DNA of 34,224 nucleotides from Lentisphaeria bacterium. Its GTDB lineage: Bacteria; Verrucomicrobiota; Lentisphaeria; Victivallales; JAADHT01. The notes under the pieces were generated by a model. That model saw nothing but the letters and a program-made list of their open reading frames with translations, had not been told where the DNA came from and ran no database searches. The first letter of the stretch is position 1. Each line of letters begins with the position of its first letter. A program made the translations under genes and the position numbers. Positions 23,402-31,335 of the stretch are shown piece by piece. The DNA lies in NCBI GenBank assembly GCA_015486135.1, contig WFSE01000085.1:1-34224 (forward strand), written 5' to 3'.

Positions 23402-23465
23402 CACCGTTAAAAACGGACTTAGCCTAATAGCGATAAAGCGCTTGGCCGTTATTCAGCAAGTCCTA
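23374..23465 (+). repeat. Dispersed gene-end repeat, copy E
   Basis: CTTGAGA-TTCCAGCA-TCTCAAG is a perfect 7-bp stem in the last codons of the prenyltransferase gene. It is followed by GACACCGTTAAAAACGGACT, GATAAAGCGCTTGGCC and TTATTCAGCAAGTCCTA, matching the 3' half of copies A, C and D. Read inward on the minus strand, the right end TAGGACTTGCTGAATAA contains stops in all three frames. The gene's TGA stop is at the start of the conserved block. Confidence 0.75.
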
Positions 23466-23510
23466 GACGTTATTCGTTATGTTTGCCATGTTATTTGAAG
23501 GAGAGACGCC

Positions 23511-23819
23511 TTGTTGGGATTCGGGAAAAAACGAAATCGTTGCCGTGGCAAGTGTTGTGGCGTTTGTCGGCCTTCAAATGCGTCGGAGGAGTCCGGGAAA
23601 ACAACTTTGGATTTGATTCCCGATGAAGGAAAGGTCATTGTGCTCGCTAACAATGATGTGAAGACGCTGGAAATGGGCTTGCATCCCGGGAGCGTGGTTA
23701 CGATGGCCCATAATGATCCATCGGAGCGAAACATAATTGTCCGTTCTTTCGAGCAGAGACTCGTTATATCGCGGGAAGCCGCGAGGAATATTCTAGTTCG
23801 GGAATCTAGCAAGGGATAG
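23511..23819 (+). CDS. Small FeoA-like protein with Cys-rich N-terminus
   Basis: Protein of 102 aa. Residues 11-19 form a cysteine cluster, C-x3-CC-x2-C, in a basic context. From about 43 the sequence follows the FeoA SH3-like pattern: LEMGLHPGSVVTMAHN, then NIIVRSFEQRLVISREAARNILV, compared with the usual MGLRPG...VxLxxxxAxxIxV. FeoA is a small cytoplasmic partner of the ferrous-iron transporter FeoB, but no feoB is adjacent. The start is TTG at 23511, supported by AAGGAGAG five to six bases upstream. A separate small regulator or metal-binding role is possible. Downstream it converges on the glycosyltransferase gene at 23854 across 34 bases with no T-rich terminator. Confidence 0.65.
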   Translation: MLGFGKKRNRCRGKCCGVCRPSNASEESGKTTLDLIPDEGKVIVLANNDVKTLEMGLHPGSVVTMAHNDPSERNIIVRSFEQRLVISREAARNILVRESSKG

Positions 23820-23853
23820 TCCTTCAGTTTCCCGTCGTACGACACTCGCCCAT

Positions 23854-24888
23854 TCAATGACTTTTCATCCCCGCCGTTTTTTTCAGGATAGTTGCGAACT
23901 GTTGCCCGACAACTTGGCGACTGAATCGCTCCTCGACAGTTTTTCGTCCTCGTTCCGCTAGGGCGCTCCGCAATTTTTCGTTGTCTAGCAATTCCACTAA
24001 TTTGGCATCGAACTCGGCGGGGGTGGGGGCTAGCGCGGCATTCGCGCGTTCTTGACCGGCCACGTCTGAATTCATTCCCACCGCCGATGCTAGAGCTGGA
24101 ACTCCGGCTGCCATGTATTGAAGCATTTTATAGGAGGATTTGCCGCGGGAATAGGGGTCGTCCGATAACGGCATAATCCCAATGTCGAACGAGCGAATCA
24201 ATTCCGCTTCTCCCTCCAATGACCAACGCTTGTTTTCAACCTTTAATCCAGGGATGTCGAACGACTCGTTTGAGACGATTCTAAGGACAAAATCCCTCTT
24301 TTCCCGAGCCGCTCGCAACATTGGAGCGAAGTGTAGCAAGTGACTGGACGCGGCCTTGGTTCCCACCCAGCCCACCACCGGGGGCGAAGACAGCGCGCGC
24401 TCCTTGTCGACCGGAGGGAAGGCCGTTACATCCACGGAGGAGGGGATAATTTCCACCTTGGCTCCAGGGGCGGTGTCCGCTGCCGCTGCCGCCAGCACCG
24501 AATTGGCAGCTATCAGCAAATCCGATTCCCGGGCTATTCTGGCGAACCGTTTTCGCCTAGTGGCGCTTTCGTAATCTTTTGGATTCGATGACGGCGACGC
24601 ATTCCGCAAATATACGGCGTCGTCAAAGTCGAAGACCAGCGTTTTGGCGTTTTCCCTCAACACTCGGAAGTCCCACCAGGACGGTAGCCGTTTTTGAAGC
24701 ACGATAATATCAAACTCACGTCCCCGCTTGAAAAGACGGTGGCGGCAACGCCACGAAGAGGGAAGGTATTCCACCTCGAATTCCATCCCGCGGGACGATA
24801 GAAACGGGAGCAGATCAATAAAACGAATCCTTGAACTCGGGGTCTTCTCCGACTTCAAAATGAAAAGAATGCGTCCCGCCTCGCTCAT
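23854..24888 (-). CDS. Glycosyltransferase, GT-B fold (GT4/group 1-like)
   Basis: Soluble protein of 344 aa. The C-terminal half shows the nucleotide-sugar-binding pattern of group 1 transferases: VVGWVGT, a putative acceptor region, IRSFDIGIMPLSDDPYSRGKSSYKMLQYMAAGVPALAS with the acidic and Gly-rich elements, and a terminal ERFSRQVVGQQFATIL helix. The N-terminal half (KTPSSRIRF near the start, DIIVLQKRLPSWW, LVFDFDDAVYLR) matches the FDFDDA-type cytoplasmic glycosyltransferases. Its job would be adding a sugar to a surface glycan; donor and acceptor are unknown. The ATG at 24888 overlaps the kinase stop by 4 bp (ATGA), which excludes longer readings and implies co-translation with the sugar kinase. 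Confidence 0.82.
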   Translation of the reverse strand: MSEAGRILFILKSEKTPSSRIRFIDLLPFLSSRGMEFEVEYLPSSWRCRHRLFKRGREFDIIVLQKRLPSWWDFRVLRENAKTLVFDFDDAVYLRNASPSSNPKDYESATRRKRFARIARESDLLIAANSVLAAAAADTAPGAKVEIIPSSVDVTAFPPVDKERALSSPPVVGWVGTKAASSHLLHFAPMLRAAREKRDFVLRIVSNESFDIPGLKVENKRWSLEGEAELIRSFDIGIMPLSDDPYSRGKSSYKMLQYMAAGVPALASAVGMNSDVAGQERANAALAPTPAEFDAKLVELLDNEKLRSALAERGRKTVEERFSRQVVGQQFATILKKTAGMKSH

Positions 24889-26015
24889 GACGCGTCCAAG
24901 ACACGCGCCTTCCCCAATGCCTCCACGACAACGCGCGCCATCTTTTCCTCTTGGGCTTCCAGCGATTCCACGAGCTTGAACTGCGTGCGGCATCTGTCGA
25001 GATTATGTGTTTCCCGACTGGTCTTGAAATAAACATCTCCTTGCAGGTAGTCGGTGAGGAATCTAACTCCAATCTCCAATGTGATGAGAATCCCGCTGAA
25101 GGGCATCATTTCCACTTCTTTGTCGTTCAAAAACGCCGCCGCCTCGGATAAATATCCTTCCGCCAGCGCCGCGAACATCGCGGGATTGGACGTGACTTTC
25201 GACAAGTCGCACTCGTCCTCGGCCGCGGAGTTCGTTCCCGTCCGGACCATGTCCCCAAAATCGTACAACGCCAAGCCAGGCATTACGGTGTCGAGATCTA
25301 TTACACAAAGCCCTTCCCCGGTGGCGTCGTCCAATAAGACATTGTTCAGCTTCGTGTCGTTATGGGTGACGCGCTCGGGGATCAAACCCGCCTTGTTCAG
25401 GTCAATTAATTTCGACACCACGCCTTCTCTGGCCAAGACAAACTCTATCTCTTTTTCCGCGGATTTGGCGCGGTTGCAAGCGTCTTTTTCCACCGCCTCT
25501 TTCAGAACGGCTACCCGGCTGGGGGTGTCGTGAAATTTGGGAATCGTTTCATGGAGTCTTCCGCCTGGCAAGTCCGCTAAAAGTTTTTGAAAGCTTCCGA
25601 ACGCCCGTGCTGCGTGGTAGGCCTGGCTGGGGGTTTCCAAAACATCGTGGGAATGGGCTCCTTCGATCATGACATAAACCCGCCAGTAATTTCCGTCGCG
25701 GTCTTGATACAGTGGCTTCCCCGATTTGGCGTATATAACCATGATGGCGCGCCTGGAGGTGTCGGGCAAACCACGCAGTACCTCGGCCTGGTGCCGGGTC
25801 ACCCTTTCTATATTGTCCATCAGGGACACCGGGTCCTTGAATATGTCATGGTTGATTCTTTGCAGTATGTACCGTACCGGAGTGCCGCCCTGATTGAACG
25901 CCACCGCGTACGTGTCGTTTATATGTCCCGATCCATACGGCCCCGCTGAGACAAAATCCCCGTACAAAGGAAACTCGGACATTATTGCCTTGATATTCTC
26001 CGCACTATGCTTCAT
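24885..26015 (-). CDS. NahK-like sugar kinase (aminoglycoside phosphotransferase fold)
   Basis: Cytoplasmic kinase-fold protein of 376 aa. A Gly-rich loop GSGHINDTY (28-36), the catalytic HND (218-220) with Asp220 and Asn225, and the metal-binding DLDTVMPG (240-247, Asp242) followed by YDFGDMVRTGTN are hallmarks of N-acetylhexosamine 1-kinase-like proteins. These phosphorylate free N-acetyl-hexosamines at C1 to feed nucleotide-sugar synthesis. The substrate is inferred by family only. The ATG at 26015 is chosen because GGAGA lies nine to ten bases upstream and a consensus promoter (26068-26096) starts transcription near 26060, ruling out longer starts at 26117 or 26087. It is coupled to a glycosyltransferase, suggesting that activated sugar is used locally. 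Confidence 0.82.
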   Translation of the reverse strand: MKHSAENIKAIMSEFPLYGDFVSAGPYGSGHINDTYAVAFNQGGTPVRYILQRINHDIFKDPVSLMDNIERVTRHQAEVLRGLPDTSRRAIMVIYAKSGKPLYQDRDGNYWRVYVMIEGAHSHDVLETPSQAYHAARAFGSFQKLLADLPGGRLHETIPKFHDTPSRVAVLKEAVEKDACNRAKSAEKEIEFVLAREGVVSKLIDLNKAGLIPERVTHNDTKLNNVLLDDATGEGLCVIDLDTVMPGLALYDFGDMVRTGTNSAAEDECDLSKVTSNPAMFAALAEGYLSEAAAFLNDKEVEMMPFSGILITLEIGVRFLTDYLQGDVYFKTSRETHNLDRCRTQFKLVESLEAQEEKMARVVVEALGKARVLDAS

Positions 26016-26067
26016 GTCAACGCGATCTCCACTCCAGCGCCCGTTCGGAACACGAATCAAAAGGCGG

Positions 26068-26096
26068 ACTCTACTCTCAAAAACCATTTTTGTCAA
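26068..26096 (-). promoter_or_regulatory. Sigma70 promoter for kinase-glycosyltransferase pair
   Basis: Minus-strand TTGACA (26096-26091), exact 17-bp spacer, TAGAGT (26073-26068). It predicts a start near 26060 and a leader of about 45 nt. The perfect -35 and correct spacing help fix the start of the kinase at 26015. Confidence 0.5.
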
Positions 26097-26125
26097 CGAC
26101 CACCATATGCGATTCAAGCATGGAT

Positions 26126-26154
26126 TTGACAGGAGAACGTGATATTTTCATGTT
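26126..26154 (+). promoter_or_regulatory. Putative sigma70 promoter for the GT-C gene at 26179
   Basis: TTGACA (26126-26131), 17-bp spacer, CATGTT (26149-26154). The -35 is perfect and the -10 weak. It is back to back with the minus-strand promoter at 26068-26096, so this 90-base stretch is a divergent regulatory region. Confidence 0.4.
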
Positions 26155-26178
26155 GGCGAGAATCTTTTGGAGGCTTTG

Positions 26179-27855
26179 ATGGACAAGCAACTTTCCGAAC
26201 AGAGGATCAATCTTGGACGACTGTTTCGGCGCGGCGCGCCCGTGCTGGCCCTTCTCGCGTTGATCGCGGCGGTCTCCACGGCGAGCATTACGCGTAAAAC
26301 CCCCTCGTTTGACGAGGGCGCTAGTTTCTTTTACGGCAGCAAGCTGATATCAAAGCTCGACAGCGATAGATTCGATGACAGTAAAATGCCGGTTTCCGCC
26401 CTGAACGCCGCGCCCTGGGCCCTGGGACGTTTGATACACCGCGTGTCCGGAGTGGACCTCGCTTTTTTAAGCCACTACAATGCCGCCAGGTTGGTCACGA
26501 TAGCGTTTTCCATTCTCGCCGCCGCCCTAGTGTTTCATTGGGCGAGGCGGCTCTACGGCTATCACGCGGGGTTGCTGGCTTTGGCGTTGTATGCCTTTTC
26601 TCCCAATATTATCGCTCATGGCCGGTTGATAACGACGGATTTGTTCGTCCTTCTCGCCATACTGGCGAGCACCTATTTCTTCTGGCGTTTTCTTAACCGT
26701 CCCGACTGGAAAAATTGCGCGCTTTCCGCACTCGGTTTCGGCCTCGCGCAAATCGCGAAATACTCGGCGGTATTTCTTGTTCCGATTTTTTTCATCGTGT
26801 TCGTCGTAAGGATCCTGTCTCGAAGCCGTTCCGAACCGGTGGCGGATGTGGAAACTCAACTGCCCCCGCCGTCCATGAAAACTTGGGCCGCGTGGATCAC
26901 GCTTCACGCCCTTGCCGCGCTTGTCATTATCAACGTCGCGTTTCTCTTCAATGGTACTGGCACCCCTTTGAACGGATACCATTTCGAGAGTGACTTTTTC
27001 AAAAACCTCCAGCGTCACGCGGGTTTCATTGGCGATATCCCCATTCCGCTCCCCTACCCGTATGTGCAGGGATTGGATCTGGTCAAATTCAGCGACGCTA
27101 CGAACCGCTACTTCGGACGCGTCTACCTCTTGGGGGAACTGGCTCCTCCGGGGAAGGGCTTCTTCAGCTATTTTCTCGTCGCCTACGTGTTCAAAACTCC
27201 ATTGCCGACGCAAATACTGATCATCACCGCCTTGGTGGCGCTGTTCCGGAGCGGATTCCGGCGACATTTTTTCGACAACGAGTTGTTTCTGCTCGCGCCG
27301 GTGGCGGTATATGGCTTTGTGATGAGTTTTATGTTGCACGCTCAGATGGGGATACGCTTGCTTCTAGTGGTTTATCCTTTTCTCTTTATCCTTGCCGGGT
27401 CGTTGTTGCGCGACGGGTGGGGGACCTTGGGGAAGCCGCGGAGGATTTTCGTCTCGTTGGCTCTAGCGTGGCTGGTGGCTAGTTCATTGTCCTATTTTCC
27501 CCATTACGAATCCTATTTCAACGAACTTTTGCTCGACCGGAAGCAAGCCTACCGGATATTGGCCGACTCGAACGTGGACATGGGTATGGACTCCATGTGG
27601 CTCAAAGAGTACGTGCGCCAACATCCCCAAGCCATCTACAGCCCTTCGCGTCCGGTGGCGGGTGAGATCTTGGTCAGGGTGAATGACTTGGTCGGAGTCA
27701 CCGCCAACCCGGAACGGCTCCGGTGGCTACGGGAAAATTTCGCGCCTGTGGGACGCGTGGCTTATTCCATTTTAGTGTTTCGCGTAACTCCTGACGATTT
27801 AAGGAATTTGAGCCGTCCGCAACCTCGTCGGCTCCAAAAACCCCCCGGGGGTTGA
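26179..27855 (+). CDS. GT-C fold glycosyltransferase (PMT_2/family 39-like)
   Basis: Integral membrane protein of 558 aa with about ten to twelve helices. The first loop has the catalytic-type acidic pair SFDEGASFFYG (Asp45, Glu46); later come YSPNIIAHG-like and IAKYSAVFL segments usual in PMT_2 proteins, a long loop around YVQGLDLVKFSDATNRYFGRVYLLGE, and a C-terminal ASNPE-type region with SYFPHYESYFNELL. Members transfer sugars from polyprenyl-phosphate donors to protein or lipid acceptors outside the cell. The ATG at 26179 has TGGAGG five bases upstream; an in-frame TTG at 26167 overlaps that site and is rejected. The last codons and TGA lie in a hairpin that looks like a repeat fragment (27827-27855). 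Confidence 0.8.
   Translation: MDKQLSEQRINLGRLFRRGAPVLALLALIAAVSTASITRKTPSFDEGASFFYGSKLISKLDSDRFDDSKMPVSALNAAPWALGRLIHRVSGVDLAFLSHYNAARLVTIAFSILAAALVFHWARRLYGYHAGLLALALYAFSPNIIAHGRLITTDLFVLLAILASTYFFWRFLNRPDWKNCALSALGFGLAQIAKYSAVFLVPIFFIVFVVRILSRSRSEPVADVETQLPPPSMKTWAAWITLHALAALVIINVAFLFNGTGTPLNGYHFESDFFKNLQRHAGFIGDIPIPLPYPYVQGLDLVKFSDATNRYFGRVYLLGELAPPGKGFFSYFLVAYVFKTPLPTQILIITALVALFRSGFRRHFFDNELFLLAPVAVYGFVMSFMLHAQMGIRLLLVVYPFLFILAGSLLRDGWGTLGKPRRIFVSLALAWLVASSLSYFPHYESYFNELLLDRKQAYRILADSNVDMGMDSMWLKEYVRQHPQAIYSPSRPVAGEILVRVNDLVGVTANPERLRWLRENFAPVGRVAYSILVFRVTPDDLRNLSRPQPRRLQKPPGG
27827..27855 (+). repeat. Possible fragment of the dispersed repeat at a gene end
   Basis: The 11-bp string GTCGGCTCCAA (27827-27837) is identical to the block before the hairpin in copies A and C. 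It is followed by AACCCCC-C-GGGGGTT and the gene's TGA stop. The sequence has changed but the hairpin position is the same. The short match makes this tentative. Confidence 0.35.
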
Positions 27856-27919
27856 TTGTCGCTACGAGTAGATTATCTTTGGAGCGTGCTGGGAAGCCGA
27901 AGCGATATGGGAGAGTGAA

Positions 27920-28828
27920 ATGGAAGTCCCTAGAAGAAGACTAACCGACGTGGTGGACGGGGGCGTGGTGTTAGTGTCCGATGGCGCCTGGGGTACCTTC
28001 CTCCAGAAAAAAGGAATGGAACCTGGAGAGTGCCCCGAACTGTGGTGCTTGGAACGTCCTGACGACGTGCGGGAAATAGCGGCTAGCTATGCCTCCGCCG
28101 GGGCGGACATGGTCGAGACGAACAGTTTTGGTGGATCTAAATTCAAATTGGAACATTATGGTTTGGCGGAAAGAGCCGCCGAAATAAACGAGGCGGCGGC
28201 GCGGTTGTCGCGGGAAGCCGTCGGCGATAACAAATGGGTGCTGGGATCAATCGGCCCAACGGGAAAAATCCTCATGATGGGAGATGTTTCCGAGGAGGAA
28301 TTGTTCGACGCGTTCGCCGAACAGGCAATGGCGTTGGAACGAGGCGGCGCCGACGTGATATGCGTGGAAACCATGAGCGCTATAGACGAAGCCGTTCTTG
28401 CCATACGGGCGGCTAAAGAACGGACCTCGCTCGAAGTTGTCTGCACTTTCACATTCGAACGGACCGTCAACGGGGACTACCGCACCATGATGGGAGTATC
28501 TCCAGCCGAGATGGCCGAGGCCCTAATCGATGCCGGAGCCGACATCATCGGTACCAACTGTGGGAATGGAATGGAGCATATGGTGGAGGTCGTGCGCGAA
28601 ATCCGCGGCAACGCCCCCTCCGTCCCAATCCTGGTCCACGCCAACGCTGGCGCTCCAGTGAACGTGGACGGTGTCGATACGTTTCCCGAAACCCCGGAGG
28701 ATATGAGGAACCGCATGCCAGCGCTCATCGATGCCGGAGCTAATATTATCGGGGGGTGTTGCGGCACCACGCCGGAACATATCAAGGCAATAAAAGAGGC
28801 CGTTGTGAAAAATGGGAAAAGCGTATGA
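27920..28828 (+). CDS. Homocysteine S-methyltransferase domain protein
   Basis: Single-domain TIM-barrel protein of 302 aa. The three zinc-binding cysteines of the Hcy methyltransferase family are present: Cys214 in GTNCGNG and Cys280-Cys281 in GGCCGTTP. DGAWGTFLQ (21-29) and VETNSFGGS (65-73) are typical N-terminal elements. These domains transfer a methyl group to homocysteine, from methylcobalamin as the first module of MetH, or from S-methylmethionine. There are no folate, cobalamin or reactivation domains, so it is either the first part of a split methionine synthase or a free-standing enzyme. GGGAGAG precedes the ATG. The stop overlaps the tyrS start as ATGA, a coupling I cannot explain by function. 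Confidence 0.85.
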   Translation: MEVPRRRLTDVVDGGVVLVSDGAWGTFLQKKGMEPGECPELWCLERPDDVREIAASYASAGADMVETNSFGGSKFKLEHYGLAERAAEINEAAARLSREAVGDNKWVLGSIGPTGKILMMGDVSEEELFDAFAEQAMALERGGADVICVETMSAIDEAVLAIRAAKERTSLEVVCTFTFERTVNGDYRTMMGVSPAEMAEALIDAGADIIGTNCGNGMEHMVEVVREIRGNAPSVPILVHANAGAPVNVDGVDTFPETPEDMRNRMPALIDAGANIIGGCCGTTPEHIKAIKEAVVKNGKSV

Positions 28829-30114
28829 GCGCCAACGTACTGAACGATCTGCGGGATAGGGGGTTCGTGTACCAGTCCACGGATCCCGATTCCCTCGAAC
28901 GGGTGCTGGGGGAGGAGCCCGTCGTATTTTACGCCGGATTCGACCCGACGGCCGATAGTTTGCATGTCGGCCACCTGCTTCCAGTCATGGCTATGCGCCG
29001 CCTCCAGCAGGCGGGACATAAACCCATTGCCCTCGTCGGTGGCGCCACCGCTTTGGTCGGAGACCCCTCCGGGAAAAAGGAGGCGCGGCCTATTCTCTCC
29101 GGAGAAACAGTCGCCGCCAACACCGCCGCCATAAAAAAGCAACTCTCCAGGTTTATTGACTTCGGTGACGGGAAGGCGGATTTGGTTGACAACGCCGATT
29201 GGTTGATCGGATTGGACCTGCTCGATTTTCTCCGCGAAGTCGGCAGCCGCTTCGGGATTAACCGCATGATCGCCGCGGAGTCGGTGAAATCCCGACTCGA
29301 AACGGGAATATCGTATTTGGAATTCAGCTATATGCTTCTCCAAGCGTATGATTTCCACATATTGAACAAGCGCTTCAATTGTGCGTTGCAGGTGGGCGGT
29401 CAAGATCAATGGGGCAACATCGTCGCCGGCGTGGAATTAATCCGCAAGCTCTCCGCCACGGAGGCGCATGGCCTGACTTTCCCGCTGCTTACCGACAAAG
29501 CCGGGGAGAAATTCGGCAAGACGGCTGGAGGCGCCGTGTGGCTGGACCCCGCCCGAACTTCCGTGTTCGACTACTACCAGTTCTGGCGTAATGTGGATGA
29601 CGCCGACATGGAAAAACTCCTAAAGCTTTTCACGAATTTACCGTTGGATGAGATTGGACGCTTGGCGGCCTTGCCGGCTCCAGCTATTAATCGCGCCAAG
29701 GAGATACTAGCGTTCGAGGCTACCAGTTTGGCTCATGGCGATACCGCCGCCGAAAAAGCCTTCCTAGCGGCTGTGGCGAAATTCGGCTCCGCCGATCCAA
29801 AAGGGGAAATAGGCACTTCGTCAAGAGTCGCCGACATCAAAATCGGCGGTGCCGGAGGAACGGGCGCCCTCCCAACCCACAGCGTTTCCAAAGCGGAAGT
29901 GGAAGCCGGACTCTGGATTGTGAAACTACTCGCGGCCGCGGGATTGGCAACTTCGAACGGAGATGCCAGACGCCTCGTCAAAGGTGGTGGCGTGTACCTC
30001 AATGATACCCGCGTAACCGATATGAACGCCAATGTCACGCTTGACGATTTCGCTAACGGCACAGCCATCTTGAGGGCTGGCAAGAAAAATATCCGGGAAT
30101 TAGTCCTGAAATAA
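28825..30114 (+). CDS. tyrS: Tyrosyl-tRNA synthetase
   Basis: Class I aminoacyl-tRNA synthetase of 429 aa that charges tRNA-Tyr. The HIGH motif appears as HVGH (47-50), preceded by YAGFDPTADSLH. GGQDQWGN (191-198) is the tyrosine-site segment, and KFGKT (229-233) is the bacterial form of KMSKS. The C-terminal S4 RNA-binding domain (about 360-425; SNGDARRLVKGGGVYLND) is complete. Length is normal for the bacterial TyrRS. The ATG at 28825 overlaps the upstream stop; a frame starting at 28756 lies inside the upstream gene and is rejected. No T-box or tRNA-like leader precedes it, so it depends on the upstream promoter. Confidence 0.97.
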   Translation: MSANVLNDLRDRGFVYQSTDPDSLERVLGEEPVVFYAGFDPTADSLHVGHLLPVMAMRRLQQAGHKPIALVGGATALVGDPSGKKEARPILSGETVAANTAAIKKQLSRFIDFGDGKADLVDNADWLIGLDLLDFLREVGSRFGINRMIAAESVKSRLETGISYLEFSYMLLQAYDFHILNKRFNCALQVGGQDQWGNIVAGVELIRKLSATEAHGLTFPLLTDKAGEKFGKTAGGAVWLDPARTSVFDYYQFWRNVDDADMEKLLKLFTNLPLDEIGRLAALPAPAINRAKEILAFEATSLAHGDTAAEKAFLAAVAKFGSADPKGEIGTSSRVADIKIGGAGGTGALPTHSVSKAEVEAGLWIVKLLAAAGLATSNGDARRLVKGGGVYLNDTRVTDMNANVTLDDFANGTAILRAGKKNIRELVLK

Positions 30115-30115
30115 C

Positions 30116-31333
30116 ATGCGGACGACGGCGCGGACACGGGTATCCAACCCAAGCGCGGCACCGCATTCTGGAGATAACAACGGCATGGGTGGTGATTCTC
30201 CAAATCGTGTCGATTCCGGCAAGGAGATGACTGTCGCGCGCCGCGGCGGCTGGACTTGGCGTATCACCGACCCATCTCTCCTATCCCCTTGGGCAGACAA
30301 TATTCCCGCCGCCATTGAACTGGGACTGGTTAAATCCAACTACGAACGCGATGTCTTCCGCACCACCACCGCAACCGGAATCCAACTTTTCGTGAAAATA
30401 TCGCGCCCGGATTCCGTCGCTCGGAAAATAAAGGAGGCGCTGGCGCCGAGAATGAAATCGGAATTCGACGCGCTGAAACTAGCGGGAGCGTTGGGAATCC
30501 CAACCGTAACCCCGCTGGGCTGGGGAAAGAAGGACGCCTCCAGCGCGCTCGTGACGGAAGCGTTGGAAAACGCCGAGACCGCGGGGGCTTGGTGGTTCTC
30601 CAATGCCGCTGGCGACAAGGAGTTCAGACAGCGTTTCCTCGCGGATTTCGCGGATTTCCTTAAAAAACTCCTCCAAGCGAAAATAAAACACCCCGACCTG
30701 CACCACGGCAATATCCTAGCCCGGCGGGAAGGCGACGAGTTCTCGTTTTTTCTAGTAGACCCGTATGGGCTGGAAAAGGCCCCGCGGCACTCGAAAAACG
30801 ACGAAATGGCTATCCTGTCGGCGCTCGGAGCCTTCCGCGGGGAAATCTCCGACATGGAAGCCGTTGAAGCGCTGGAAATGGCGACGGAACAGGATGGCGA
30901 CGCGACGGCGTTGTGGGAGGATATATTGAAGGGAGAGGCTCGGATAGCCGAGACGCTATGGAGGAAGCGTAAAAAGGATTTTCTCCGCGGAGCCCGCGGT
31001 TCTTTGGCGTGCGAAGCCGGACTGCGAATAGTCCTTGATCCAGCCGGCCAACCTCTGGTGGACCAGGAGGAGCTCGACGCGGAAATCGCGGAAGGTCATG
31101 TCTCCGTGGAAACTCTCCCGAGAGGCGACGCGGAACGCCGAGTCCTCGATTCTTTCCGCTCGAGGACGCACAGGCTGCCCGGTGACGGAGTCGTGGCGTG
31201 GCGATTTAAATCCGACGGTTCGGCGGATATATTCGTCGAACTATCTCCGGAAAGCCCCCTGTCCCGAGAAGATGCCGCTAGACGAACGCTGATAGCGGAG
31301 GAAAATGGATACAAACAAGATGGGCGGGACTGA
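30116..31333 (+). CDS. Lipopolysaccharide kinase-like protein (Kdo/WaaP family)
   Basis: Cytoplasmic kinase-fold protein of up to 405 aa. Lys94 (LFVKIS) and Glu116 match the nucleotide-site Lys and Glu, DLHHGN (194-199) is the catalytic loop with Asp194, and VDPYGL (214-219, Asp215) the metal-binding Asp. The KHPDLHHGNI pattern is that of WaaP/KdkA kinases, which phosphorylate sugars of the lipopolysaccharide core. About 170 C-terminal residues after the kinase fold have no assignment. The ATG at 30116 is one base after the tyrS stop but has a poor ribosome site; ATG at 30185 has GGAGA ten bases upstream and would remove 23 residues that lack kinase features. Either is possible. Confidence 0.72.
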   Translation: MRTTARTRVSNPSAAPHSGDNNGMGGDSPNRVDSGKEMTVARRGGWTWRITDPSLLSPWADNIPAAIELGLVKSNYERDVFRTTTATGIQLFVKISRPDSVARKIKEALAPRMKSEFDALKLAGALGIPTVTPLGWGKKDASSALVTEALENAETAGAWWFSNAAGDKEFRQRFLADFADFLKKLLQAKIKHPDLHHGNILARREGDEFSFFLVDPYGLEKAPRHSKNDEMAILSALGAFRGEISDMEAVEALEMATEQDGDATALWEDILKGEARIAETLWRKRKKDFLRGARGSLACEAGLRIVLDPAGQPLVDQEELDAEIAEGHVSVETLPRGDAERRVLDSFRSRTHRLPGDGVVAWRFKSDGSADIFVELSPESPLSREDAARRTLIAEENGYKQDGRD

Positions 31334-31335
31334 AT

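Noticed and set aside
23834-23843. Palindrome GTCGTACGAC between two convergent genes as a terminator
   Set aside because: Only ten bases, no loop and no T-tract; could be chance.
28477-29409. Minus-strand frame of 310 codons opposite the methyltransferase and tyrS
   Set aside because: Antisense to two well-supported genes, with no recognisable family.
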